Shown here one piece after another: positions 24,550 through 35,184 of a stretch of 64,000 nt of DNA; within the stretch, counting starts at the first letter, position 1; every line of letters begins with the position of its first letter. Both the position numbers and the translations under genes were made by a program. Under the pieces are notes generated by a model. That model saw only the letters and a program-made list of their open reading frames with translations. It was not told where the DNA came from and did not search any database. Source of the DNA: Antedon mediterranea (Eukaryota; Echinodermata; Crinoidea; Comatulida; Antedonidae). The stretch lies in NCBI RefSeq assembly GCF_964355755.1, contig NC_092672.1:31554501-31618500 (forward strand), written 5' to 3'.

Positions 24550-24823
24550 TTGTATATACACCTGTATATCTTTATTGTATATACCTGTATATCTTTATTG
24601 TATATACCTGTATATCTTTATTGTATATACCTGTATATCTTTATTGTATCCTGTATATCTTTATTGTATATACCTGTATATCTTTATTGTATATACCTGT
24701 ATATCTTTATTGTATATACCTGTATATCTTTATTGTATATACCTGTATATCTTTATTGTATATACCTGTATATCTTTATTGTATATACCTGTATATCTTT
24801 ATTGTATATACCTGTATATCTTT
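24550..24823. repeat. 23-bp tandem repeat, about 12 copies
   Basis: The unit TGTATATACCTGTATATCTT plus TAT is repeated with one short deletion near 24645. The homologous places at 17327-17350 and 29262-29283 hold a single unit, so the array arose here. The open frames through it (YIPVYLYC-like) are repeat artefacts. Confidence 0.9.
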
Positions 24824-24953
24824 GTACTTTTTATGAAATCTAAAACTGTTGTGCAGTAGTTCTTACTGTCATGACGAATTGTACTGCACATTTTTATATG
24901 TATTTTTGTGAACCAGAAAGAGCACATAAAGGTATTTCGGTTGTTTTTAATTT

Positions 24954-25615
24954 TGTAATATAACGATATACTTTTATAATTAAAATATTGACCTTTGTAT
25001 CAGAATTCAAATAAGTTCACAAACTTGACCCAGAAAGTCCAGAGGAGAGTTTGTCCAGATGTTTTAATGACCATTTAGTTTATAATAGAATCCCTAAAGA
25101 AAACACTTAGCTTAATTTTGTGACTTTTCCCACCGTTAAATCAGGAGAGATTGACACTATTTAAGTACAGATTTGACAGTGTCAGCCATCATAGAAATAC
25201 CTTATTATACCGTTAATCACTTCTAACTAAACACCCCTGGATCAACTTAGGACCAATCGTTACCCTCACAGATTACGTAGTGACATATGCAAATGAACCG
25301 AAGCCAATATACCCCCAAGTTTCAGAAGGGCCCAGACACACACCTTACAGCCACTTCACGGAGCACACACCTTACAGCCACTTCACGGAGCACACACCTT
25401 ACAGCCACCTCACGGAGCACACACCTCACAGCCACTTCTTCAGAAGCAGACCTACACACTTCACACCTCACCGACAGCATCACTGATCCTCCATTCCTTA
25501 TCTATACTTATAGTTGTATATTGTACTGAAGTATTATACTGAATAAACAATATGTGTTACGACAATTAAGCGAGTAAGAGTCTTCATTAGTACCTCAACA
25601 AAACACTATATTACA
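24954..25615. mobile_element. Solo LTR (copy 1)
   Basis: The segment starts TGTAATATAACG and ends CACTATATTACA, giving TG...CA ends with a nine-base terminal inverted repeat. It contains an AATAAA signal near 25543 and an internal four-copy 27-bp repeat around CACACCTTACAGCC at 25340-25435. It is flanked by ATTT on both sides. The paralogous site in unit 1 (TTGTTTTTAGTTTTTAATC, about 17463-17487) lacks it, so its ends are confirmed by an empty site. No internal retroviral-type genes are present, hence a solo LTR. The orientation is probably plus, judged by the AATAAA. Confidence 0.7.
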
Positions 25616-26969
25616 ATTTTAATCTTTAAAAAAAAAAAATTAAATAACAGAAGGACTAAATATTAAAATGTCTGAACCTAAAAGTGAACAAATTAACTAC
25701 AGATTTATAGCCAAAATACCGACGTTAACATTAAAAAAAGAGAACCCAAGTTGGCAAAGAACAAATCAACAATTATCAGCTGCTAAAATCATCAATACTT
25801 TATTTACAACATATTTGTTTTGTTACACTAGCAGCATTGGGTAATAAAAAAACAAGATTATGAATGTAAATTGTAATTACCTTAACTTTTATTTTCTTGT
25901 TGAGTTGATTAAAGAAACACTATTATTTTATTAAATGTAATAAATATGAATCCAAGATAACATTAATAGCAGATTCATAAACATTTTTTAAAATCCTATG
26001 TCAGTTAACAATAAGTTACGCAATTCAAAAACATGACACTGGTGAAAAAAAAATAATTCTTTATTTTCGTCTACTACTATTATGGCTAGAAATTGCAACA
26101 TTTAATACTTTTTTTTCAGTACACAAGTCACATGACACAAGTCGTAATAACATATCTGTTGGCGCCGGTTTACATAATGCCAACTATCGGAAATATTAAA
26201 AAGAAAGCAAACAAGCAATTTACTTTATAATATAAGTTAGTGCAATTTTTATGTGGGAATGATAGCAATATTAATCGTCTCTGATACTGTAGATGATGAT
26301 AGATTAACATAAGAAGACAATAACGTGTGTGGTATGTGTGTGAACAGACGTTAGAAATGTGTAAATATATAGTAAACGTGTCAATACAGTAAATTGACAT
26401 TATTCATCAAACTCGATTCACACATAGGCCTACAACAGTAACAAATTGATACAATTAAATGTGTGAAAGCGTATCCGTGGTACTTAGATGTAAAATCTCG
26501 GACATTTATGTAAAGACTTGAAACCATTACATTACCATAGTATTAGAGTGTGATTGAAGCAGCTTACATAAAATGTAAAGCCCTAACTTCGGTTTTCATT
26601 TCTTATTGAGTTGATAAAAGCATTAATTAATATATGACGTAAACAAAATTACATTATCATAATGTACATTCAATTTTTATATAAATTGGCGCCTATGTCT
26701 TTTCATCGGTTTTCGGATTTTAAAAACTTTTTTGTGTTAAGGAAGCTGAAATAGTAATCTACGCATTCGTTGCCACTAAACTTGACATACTTTTGTTAAA
26801 ATATTGTTATGAAATTTATTAGGCACTTAATAAAATCAATGTCTATCACGTGTTCTTTATTTCTTACTTCTTCAAGCAACTACGTGATCTTTGAGAGTTT
26901 TCAACCTAAATTGTACATCAGTTGATAGCATCAAAATGTTTGTTAGTTTCCTGCATTTAGTTCCAAAGT

Positions 26970-27931
26970 TTACTTGAAACATTTTAGACGAAGGATCTTG
27001 AAAAACACATTTCTGATTTTAAGATTCGTAAGTGTGTAAATGAATGAATTGATGGCAGAGTTACTCCACACGAGGTAGAGTAAAACCGCATAAACAATTT
27101 CATCTGCTGAGTAATAACTAATACTACCAAAAAAAAGCACAGTACAGTAAGGTGTCCAGCAGATGATAAAGGCACAAAGTAAAACAGCAAGAGTAACTGC
27201 AGCCTTTCGATGTCGTCTCATTGAAGAAGAAATTTCTGTATTTACGTTCCATTGGGTAGAAAATGCAATGATTGGATTTGTACGCGTACGATGACGTATC
27301 TCTTAAATACATAGCTATTCAAATATATTATAATTGTTAACGGTATCACAAAATAAACGAATAAATTTACCAAACTGTAAGATGTACTTTCTTTCAATTC
27401 TTTACCGCACTCTTCTTTTGAGTAGTCAATTGTTTGTTCTCCTCTAAATTTCTCCCAGAATAAAATTGAAAGTGTGTAAAATGGTATGAGAATAGCCCAC
27501 GAGACAAGAATCATTACGGTAACTCGTTTTGTAGTCTGAAAATGACGGTATTTTAACTTCATTTTTAACATCCAGTACCGATCCAAACTGATTAAAATAA
27601 TACCACAAACAGAAACACCACATGCCGTGTAGTCAATGATCAACCACATCTTACAGACGCCTCCGCCGAATGGCCAATAACCAAACATATTCAAAAGTGT
27701 GAAAGGCGGGAACGAGAAAGCACCAACGAAAAAGTCCGCTAGAGAAAGATTCAAGATGAACAAATTTGCTGGCTTCAAACGAAGCGATGTTTCGGTGATA
27801 AAAGCAAAAATGACGAGACTGTTTCCAAACACGGTCACTACGCACATAATCCAGCATATGATGATTCCGCCGGATACAGTCAAAGTATCGTCAGTTTCAT
27901 TTACGACATAGTTGTCGCTAGGCGATTCCAT
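26970..27931 (-). pseudogene. GPCR E1: frameshifted near-copy of E2
   Basis: From the ATG at 27931-27929 the frame equals E2 almost residue for residue through TM5. It then shifts because one T is missing at about 27303 (ATCTCTTAAATAC against ATCTCTTTAAATAC in E2). TM6-TM7 continue in another frame from RRHRKAAVTL to LKCFK, ending at 26970. Extra decay is visible: GEGVC became GGGVC, and the TM7 NPxxY became NSFIY, losing Pro7.50. Asp3.32 is kept and 5.46 is Tyr. The lesion falls just after TM5, so the frameshifted product would lack TM6 and TM7. Confidence 0.87.
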
Positions 27932-28880
27932 ATTGGAAGTGAGCTTGCACAAACTAAATAAAAAGTAGTTTTAGTTGGAATAGATTCTAAAGGTAATGAT
28001 AATCTGTTTAAACTACAGTACTTCGTTCAATGTTGTTCTATATAGGCCCTAAATTGCAATTCTCACAACTCAAATGTCATGTTTATTTAGTTGTATTTGC
28101 TTCCAATTTTAAGATTTTGCAACATAAATACAATTAACTTATAAGATAAGTTATTTGGAGTGATGTAAAATTTGTATCTACATACTACAAAAGAAGATTT
28201 TCAGAAAACTCCCAAATAGTGAAATTAAAATAATAATTTGCACCATAATTAAAACTTACGAATATCATATATAATAATAAGTTATTTGAATTGCATACTA
28301 AAAAATAAGATTATCAGAAAACTTCGATAGTGAAATTAAAAAAAAAAACACTACATGGTTCGATTTTAATATTGTGTTCGATAATTTTGAATAAACAATA
28401 TACATTGTACTTACAGTGTATTAAATGCCACTATTCATCAGTCAGTGATGGAGTTCTAAGTTGTCCACACTGGTTGTCGCTACGATATTAAATTGAATAA
28501 AAGATGCATCGTATATTAATTATTATATACATACATTGTTAAACCAATCAAGTATAAAGTTACATTTTAATGGAAGTAATCATATCATTTATATTTTAAT
28601 ATATTCTATAATTAGGAGGGCGCGATACTAATTATTTTAAAATCAATCACTTACTTTCAAGTAGTCACTGTTGTTGATCGTGTTTTACAGTCATGTCCAC
28701 ACGTGTGTTGTCTGACCATTCTCTTACGTTATTTTCCTCACATTTCGCAAGAACATTTTCTCGTGTATTACTCGTGTCAAATGAATAAGATGCATGGCCT
28801 AACTTCAGCAAACTGCAGTTACCGGAGATTGTCAACTGTCAACTACATAGTCATACCAAACGGTGAAAAGCTTTTCTTTC
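27932..28880 (-). promoter_or_regulatory. Leader and upstream block of E1 (C/D-type upstream)
   Basis: The acceptor is TTTTTATTTAG (AG at 27955-27954), without the CAGTGATTG of other copies, and the donor GTAAGT is at 28414-28409. From about 28390 on, the sequence is the C/D version, including TGGAGTTCTAAGTTGTCCAC. The block at 28615-28870 has CACGTG at 28700-28705. Confidence 0.45.
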
Positions 28881-29411
28881 CAAACTCGTTGTAACAAACT
28901 GCCACTTTTTATTATTTTTTACTATTTACTGAAGGCCGTCATTCTGTCCATAATCACATGAATACCCTACAAAACTGTTATCTGACAACCCTCAGCAAGC
29001 TAGTTTGTCGACATATTTTCTTCAAAATAAAAAGGCTTAACTTCTGCAAACTAATTTCCAAGTAGTTTGCCAATTGGTCTAAAGTTATTTGACAAACGAA
29101 CATTGTTACAACCAAGCTTTAGGTGCTCGAGTTTACCATTATAGCCTAAACCTTAAGTCTTCCGAATAATATGTTCTTTCTGTGGATTTGGAACTATACC
29201 GTATTTTAAAACTTAGCTTGTTTTTTATTGCTACAATTTTTAAAAATGTTATTTAGAAATTGTATATACTTGTATATCTTTGTACTTTTTATAAAATCTA
29301 AAACTGTTGTGCAGTAGTTCTTACAGTCATGGCAAATTATACTGCGCATTTTTATATGTATTTTTGTGAACCAGAAAGAGCACATAAAGGTATTTCGGTT
29401 GTTTTTAATTT

Positions 29412-30078
29412 TGTAATATAACGATATACTTTTATAATTAAAATATTGACCTTTGTATCAGAATTCAAATAAGTTCACAAACTTGACCCAGAAAGTCCAG
29501 AGGAGAGTTTGTCCAGATGTTTTAATGACCATTTAGTTTATAATAGAATCCCTAAAGAAAACACTTAGCTTAATTTTGTGACTTTTCCCACCGTTAAATC
29601 AGGAGAGATTGACACTATTTAAGTACAGATTTGACAGTGTCATCCATCATAGAAATACCTTATTATACCGTTAATCACTTCTAACTAAACACCCCTGGAT
29701 CAACTTAGGACCAATCGTTACCCTCACAGATTACGTAGTGACATATGCAAATGAACCGAAGCCAATATACCCCCAAGTTTCAGAAGGGCCCAGACACACA
29801 CCTTACAGCCACTTCACGAAGCACACACCTTACAGCCACTTCACGGAGCACACACCTTACAGCCACCTCACGGAGCACACACCTCACATCCACTTCTTCA
29901 GAAGCAGACCTACACACTTCACACCTCACCGACAGCATCACTGATCCTCCGTTCCTTATCTATACTTACAGTATAGTTGTATATTGTACTGAAGTATTAT
30001 ACTGAATAAACAATATGTGTTACGACAATTAAGCGAGTAAGAGTCTTCATTAGTACCTCAACAAAACACTATATTACA
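29412..30078. mobile_element. Solo LTR (copy 2, duplicated with its host segment)
   Basis: It is the same solo LTR as at 24954-25615, at the same site of the E2 unit, with the same TGTAATATA/TATATTACA ends and internal 27-bp repeats. It was copied by the segmental duplication and is not a second insertion. Confidence 0.7.
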
Positions 30079-31419
30079 ATTTTAATCTTTAAAAAAAAAA
30101 AATTAAATAACAGAAGGACTAAATATTAAAATGTCTGAACCTAAAAGTGAACAAATTAACTACAGATTTATAGCCAAAATACCGACGTTAACATTAAAAA
30201 AAGAGAACCCAAGTTGGCAAAGAACAAATCAACAATTATCAGCTGCTAAAATCATCAATACTTTATTTACAACATATTTGTTTTGTTACACTAGCAGCAT
30301 TGGGTAATAAAAAAACAAGATTATGAATGTAAATTGTAATTACCTTAACTTTATTTTCTTGTTGAGTTGATTAAAGAAACACTATTATTTTATTAAATGT
30401 AATAAATATGAATCCAAGATAACATTAATAGCAGATTCATAAACATTTTTTAAAATCCTATGTCAGTTAACAATAAGTTACGCAATTCAAAAACATGACA
30501 CTGGTGAAAAAAAAATAATTCTTTATTTTCGTCTACTACTATTATGGCTAGAAATTGCAACATTTAATACTTTTTTTTCAGTACACAAGTCACATGACAC
30601 AAGTCGTAATAACATATCTGTTGGCGCCGGTTTACATAATGCCAACTATCGGAAATATTAAAAAGAAAGCAAACAAGCAATTTACTTTATAATATAAGTT
30701 AGTGCAATTTTTATGTGGGAATGATAGCAATATTAATCGTCTCTGATAGATGATGATAGATTAACATAAGAAGACAATAACGTGTGTGGTATGTGTGTGA
30801 ACAGACGTTAGAAATGTGTAAATATATAGTAAACGTGTCAATACAGTAAATTGACATTATTCATCAAACTCGATTCACACATAGGCCTACAACAGTAACA
30901 AATTGATACAATTAAATGTGTGAAAGCGTATCCGTGGTACTTAGATGTAAAATCTTGGACATTTATGTAAAGATTTGAAACCATTACATTACCATAGTAT
31001 TAGAGTGTGATTGAAGCAGCTTACATAAAATGTAAAGCCCTAACTTCGGTTTTCATTTCTTATTGAGTTGATTAAAAGCATTAATTAATTTATGACGTAA
31101 ACAAAATTACATTACCATAATGTACATTCAATTTTTATATAAATTGGCGCCTATGTTTTTTCATCGGTTTTCGGATTTTAAAAACTTTTTTGTGTTAAGG
31201 AAGCTGAAATAGTAATCTACGCATTCGTTGCCACTAAACTTGACATACTTTTATTAAAATATTGTTATGAAATTTATTAGGCACTTAATAAAATCAATGT
31301 CTATCACGTGTTCTTTATTTCTTACTTCTTCAAGCAACTACGTGATCTTTATGAGTTTTTCAACCTAAATCGTACATCAGTTGATAGCATCAAAATGTTA
31401 GTTAGTTTTTTTTCTGCAT

Positions 31420-32388
31420 TTAGTTCCACTTGAAACATTTTAGACGAAGGATCTTGAAAAACACATTTCTGATTTTAAGATTCGTTAGTGCGTAAATTAA
31501 TGGATTGATGGCAGAGTTACTCCACACGAGGTAGAGTAAAACCGCATAAACAATTTCATCTGGTGAGTAATCACTAACACTACTCAAAAAAAGCACAGTA
31601 CAGTAAGGTGTCCAGCAGATGATAAAGGCACAAAGTAAAACAGCAAGAGTTACTGCAGCCTTTCGATGTCGTCTCATTGAAGAAGACATTTCTGTATTTA
31701 CGTTCCATTGGGTAGAAAATGCAATGATTGGATTTGTACGCGTACGATGACGTATCTCTTTAAATACATAGCTATTCAAATATATTATAATTGTTAACGG
31801 TGTCACAAAATAAACGAATAAATTTACCAAACTGTAAGATGTACTTTCTTTCAATTCTTTACCGCACTCTTCTTTTGAGTAGTCAATTGTTTGTTCTCCT
31901 CTGAATTTCTCCCAGAATAAAATTGAAAGTGTGTAAAATGGTATGAGAATAGCCCACGAGACAAGAATCATTACGGTAACTCGTTTTGTAGTCTGAAATT
32001 GACGGTATTTTAACTTCATTTTTAACATCCAGTACCGATCCAAACTGATTAAAATAATACCACAAACAGAAACACCGCATGCCGTGTAGTCAATGATCAA
32101 CCACATCTTACAGACGCCTTCGCCGAATGGCCAATAACCAAACATATTCAAAAGTGTGAAAGGCGGGAACGAGAAAGCACCAACGAAAAAGTCCGCTAGA
32201 GAAAGATTCAAGATGAACAAATTTGCTGGCTTCAAACGAAGCGATGTTTCGGTGATAAAAGCAAGAATGACGAGACTGTTTCCAAACACGGTCACTACGC
32301 ACATAATCCAGCATATGATGATTCCGCCGGATACAGTCAAAGTATCGTCAGTTTCATTTACGACATAGTTGTCGCTAGGCGATTCCAT
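31420..32388 (-). CDS. GPCR E2: intact H3-like class A receptor
   Basis: Single-exon frame of 322 residues from the ATG at 32388-32386. Asp100 is at 3.32 in WLIIDY, with Cys at 3.36, DRYW, SMRRHRKAAVTL before TM6, CWTPY, WSNSAINPLIY in TM7, and a tail ending LKCFKWN. The N-terminus has an NET glycosylation site at residue 11. The H3/H4-type Glu5.46 is replaced by Tyr193, and the stretch before 5.50 reads YFVTP. It keeps all coupling motifs and should be functional. The ligand is probably a cationic amine because Asp3.32 is present, but the changed 5.46 argues against simple histamine binding. Its sister copy E1, 4.5 kb downstream in transcription order, is dead. Confidence 0.87.
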   Translation of the reverse strand: MESPSDNYVVNETDDTLTVSGGIIICWIMCVVTVFGNSLVILAFITETSLRLKPANLFILNLSLADFFVGAFSFPPFTLLNMFGYWPFGEGVCKMWLIIDYTACGVSVCGIILISLDRYWMLKMKLKYRQFQTTKRVTVMILVSWAILIPFYTLSILFWEKFRGEQTIDYSKEECGKELKESTSYSLVNLFVYFVTPLTIIIYLNSYVFKEIRHRTRTNPIIAFSTQWNVNTEMSSSMRRHRKAAVTLAVLLCAFIICWTPYCTVLFLSSVSDYSPDEIVYAVLLYLVWSNSAINPLIYALTNLKIRNVFFKILRLKCFKWN

Positions 32389-33345
32389 ATTGGAAGTGAG
32401 CTTGCACAAACTAAATAAAAAGTAGTTTTAGTTGGAATAGATTCTAAAGGTAATGATAATCTGTTTAAACTACAGTAGGCCTACTTCGTTCAATGTTGTT
32501 CTATATAGGCCCTAAATTGCAATTCTCACAACTCAAATGTCATATTTACTTAGTTTTATTTGCTTCCAATTTTAAGATTGTTCAACATAAATACAATTAA
32601 CTTATAAGATAAGTTATTTGGAGTGATGTTACATTTGTATACACACACTACAAAATAAGATTATCAGAAAACTCCAAAATGGAGCAATTAAAATAGTAAT
32701 TTGCACCATAATTTACAAATATAATATATAATAATAAGTTATTTGAAGTGCATAACTAAAAAATAAGATTATCTTAAAACTTCGATAGTGAAATTAAAAA
32801 AAACACTGCATGGTTCCGATTTATATATTGTTTTCGATAATTTTTGAATAAACAATATACATTGTACCAGGTCCCTGATTGTACTTACAGTGTATTAAAT
32901 GCCACTATTCATCAGTCTGTGATGGAGTTCTTGTTATCACTGGTTGTCGCTACGTTATTAAATGAATAAAAGATGCATCGTATATTAATTATTATATACA
33001 TACATTGTTAGACCAATCATGTATAAAGTCACAAATTTAATCGAAGTAATCATATAATTTATATTTTAATATATTCTATAATTAGGAAGGCACGATACTA
33101 ATTATTTTAAAATCAATTACGTACTTTCAGGTTTTCTCAATAAGCAGTTTATTTTTACTGTTTGATCGTGTTTTACACACATGTCCACGTGTGTTTTCTG
33201 ACCCATTCTCTTACACCAAATATTTTCCTCACATTTCGCACGACATTTCCTCGTGTACTACTTGTGTCAAAGGAATACGATCCATGGCCTAACTTCAGCA
33301 AACTGCAGTTACCGAAGATTTTCAACTAGTCATACCACACGGTGA
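32389..33345 (-). promoter_or_regulatory. Leader and upstream block of GPCR E2
   Basis: The acceptor is TTTTTATTTAG (AG at 32412-32411), and the donor GTAAGT is at 32888-32883; a short duplication (ATTGTACCAGGTCCCTG) sits beside the donor. The conserved block is at 33085-33345 with CACGTG at 33186-33191. Confidence 0.45.
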
Positions 33346-33942
33346 AAATCTTTTCTTTCGGAGTACCTATACTAGCAAACGGCCACTGTTTAATTTAAAC
33401 AGGCTATTTACTGATTTCCATAATCACATAAATCCAAAGACTGCTATTTTATTCTCTGAATTGACAACACCCCGCAAACTAGTTTGTCGGCATACTTTCT
33501 TCCAACTAAAAATGCCTAACTTCTGCAAACTAGTTTACAAGCAGTTTGTCAATTGGTCTACATTGGAAAACATTGGAAAATTTATCTTGACACATCGGAG
33601 TTTGCTGAAATTCGCAAACTAAAGTATTTTGGCAAACTTTAGAAACAATGTTCAAGCTAAGTTCTAGGTGCTGGTGCTTGAGAGACTGTTCGACCGCAGA
33701 AGTGCACTTTGTAAAAAGGTAAATGACTCTCAAAACAAATTCAATTCACATTTTTTCAGCAATATAAATATTTACATTACAAGGATTTTACAGTAATTGT
33801 CTGTAGTCGTAAAACCCTTTAAGAAAAAAGACCCAAATATTATCAAAAATAAAAAAACATGAAAAAAAGGTTTTAAAGATACAAGTTTTAAACAGAAATA
33901 AGCAAAAGTGTAAATACAATATAATACAAAACGAACGAATTA
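33346..33942. other. Non-coding spacer with GCAAACT-rich words
   Basis: No gene is recognised. The words GCAAACT, TTGCAAACTAG and GGCAAACTTTAG recur, as in other upstream regions of the cluster (16.9-17.1 kb, 12.1-12.4 kb, 62.2-62.7 kb). Confidence 0.4.
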
Positions 33943-34893
33943 CTACGTGTATACACTCACACATGCACGCACACCACGCATTTTAAGATTCGTATATGCG
34001 TAAAGGAATGGATTGATGACAGAGTTGCTGAACAAGAGGTAGAGTACAACCCGAAAAACAGTGTAGTCTGGTGTGTGATTACTAACTATACGCCAAATAA
34101 CTACAACATAGTAAGGAGTCCAGCAGACGAAGAAAGCAGAAACTAAAGTCGCAAGAGTCACTGCCGATTTGCGATATCTTCTCATTGAAGAAATTGCTGT
34201 ATTTACGTTTCATGGCGTAGAAAATGTAGTGATTGATAATGGAGTTGTACGCGTACGATGACGTATCTCTTTAAATACAGCGCAATTCAAATATATTATC
34301 ATGGTTAACGGTATTAACAAGTAAACTAATACATTTACGAATTTGTAAGCCGTACTTTGTGCCGATTTGCACTCTTCTAAATATCCATTATGTTGTACAC
34401 CTCTGAATTTCTTCCAGAATAAAATTGGAATTGTGTAAAATGGTAAGATATCAACCCACGAAAATAGAATCATGACAGTAACTTGTTTTGTATTTCAAGT
34501 TTTATTTCAACAGTTTTAGCATCCAGTACCGATTCGAACTGATTAGTAATAGCATAATGATAAAGTAATACCACAAACAGAAACAGCACATGCCGTGTAG
34601 TCAATGATCAACCACATCTTACAGAAGCCTTCACCAAATGGCCAATTACCAAACATTAGCCACAGAGTGAACAGCGGGAAAGAGAAAGCGCCGATGAAAA
34701 GGTCAGCAACAGAAAGATTCAAGATGAACAAATGTACTGGATTCGACGGAAGAGATTTTTCGGTAATGAAAGCAAGAATGACGAGACTGTTTCCTAATAC
34801 GGTTACTACGGAAAGAATCCAAGTTATTACGACTCTGCCGGACACAGTCAAAGTATCGTCAGTTTGATTTTCGTCATAATCGGACAATTCCAT
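33943..34893 (-). pseudogene. GPCR F: multiply disrupted receptor
   Basis: Three receptor pieces in different frames lie in order: TM1-TM3 (ATG at 34893-34891), TM4-TM5 and loop 3 (about 34473-34210), and TM6-TM7 (about 34185-33943). Just before the DRY motif about 16 bp are inserted (TAATAGCATAATGATAAAG region near 34545-34565). DRY itself has become NRY, and part of intracellular loop 2 is missing at about 34490-34510. The end after helix 8 diverges to a CGTGTGTGC-like repeat. Asp3.32 is kept and 5.46 is Tyr, as in E2. The degree of decay makes it the oldest dead copy here. The acceptor TTTCAG (AG at 34925-34924) is still present, and the donor region upstream has been expanded into a minisatellite. 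Confidence 0.85.
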
Positions 34894-35184
34894 AATTGCT
34901 GTAAAGTGAACATACACACGTCACTGAAACTATAAAACAGTAGCAGTAGAGAATTAATTTTAATGTTAACTAAGATAAGGTGTTTTTCTGGCAAAGTGTT
35001 TGTTTGTTTATGATTTTATAATTCATTTACATTATGATTTGCCAACAACTCAAATGTAATACTGTAATCTGTGATAATAATATTCAATTTTAAGATAGTA
35101 ATTTGCAAAAGTAATAAAATACTAAAATTACTTACATTTTTTTCCGATTTTGATATTGTTTGCGATACTGTTGACAACAATACA

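Larger units (their letters stand above)
17568..24840. repeat. Segmental tandem duplication, unit 2 (contains GPCR D)
   Basis: This is a near copy of 11941-17567. It differs by a 1-kb segment at about 19154-20192 that includes an AGTCGCGTG-type element and by a second AGTCGCGTG-type element inserted at about 23677. Its sequence after TGCGTGTTAAG at 19150 resembles the E units, so unit 1 probably lost that part. Confidence 0.8.
24840..29270. repeat. Segmental tandem duplication, E1 unit (paired with 29280-33700)
   Basis: From the GTACTTTTTATGAAATC segment through the solo LTR, the long non-coding stretch 25616-26969 and the receptor, the unit matches 29280-32409 almost base for base. Beyond about 28390 the E1 upstream region instead matches C/D, so the unit is a chimera. 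The stretch 25616-26969 has no gene I recognise. Confidence 0.8.

Noticed and set aside
24325-24859. Several overlapping frames coding YIPVYLYC- and SVCLSVGLS-like repeats
   Set aside because: They are translations of the 23-bp tandem array and the GTCT/GTCG microsatellite, open in several frames at once.
25280-25529. His/Thr-rich small protein with four EHTPYSH repeats, also at 29738-29944
   Set aside because: It lies within the solo LTR and comes from its 27-bp repeat; two frames are open across it, and no start context or signal supports translation.
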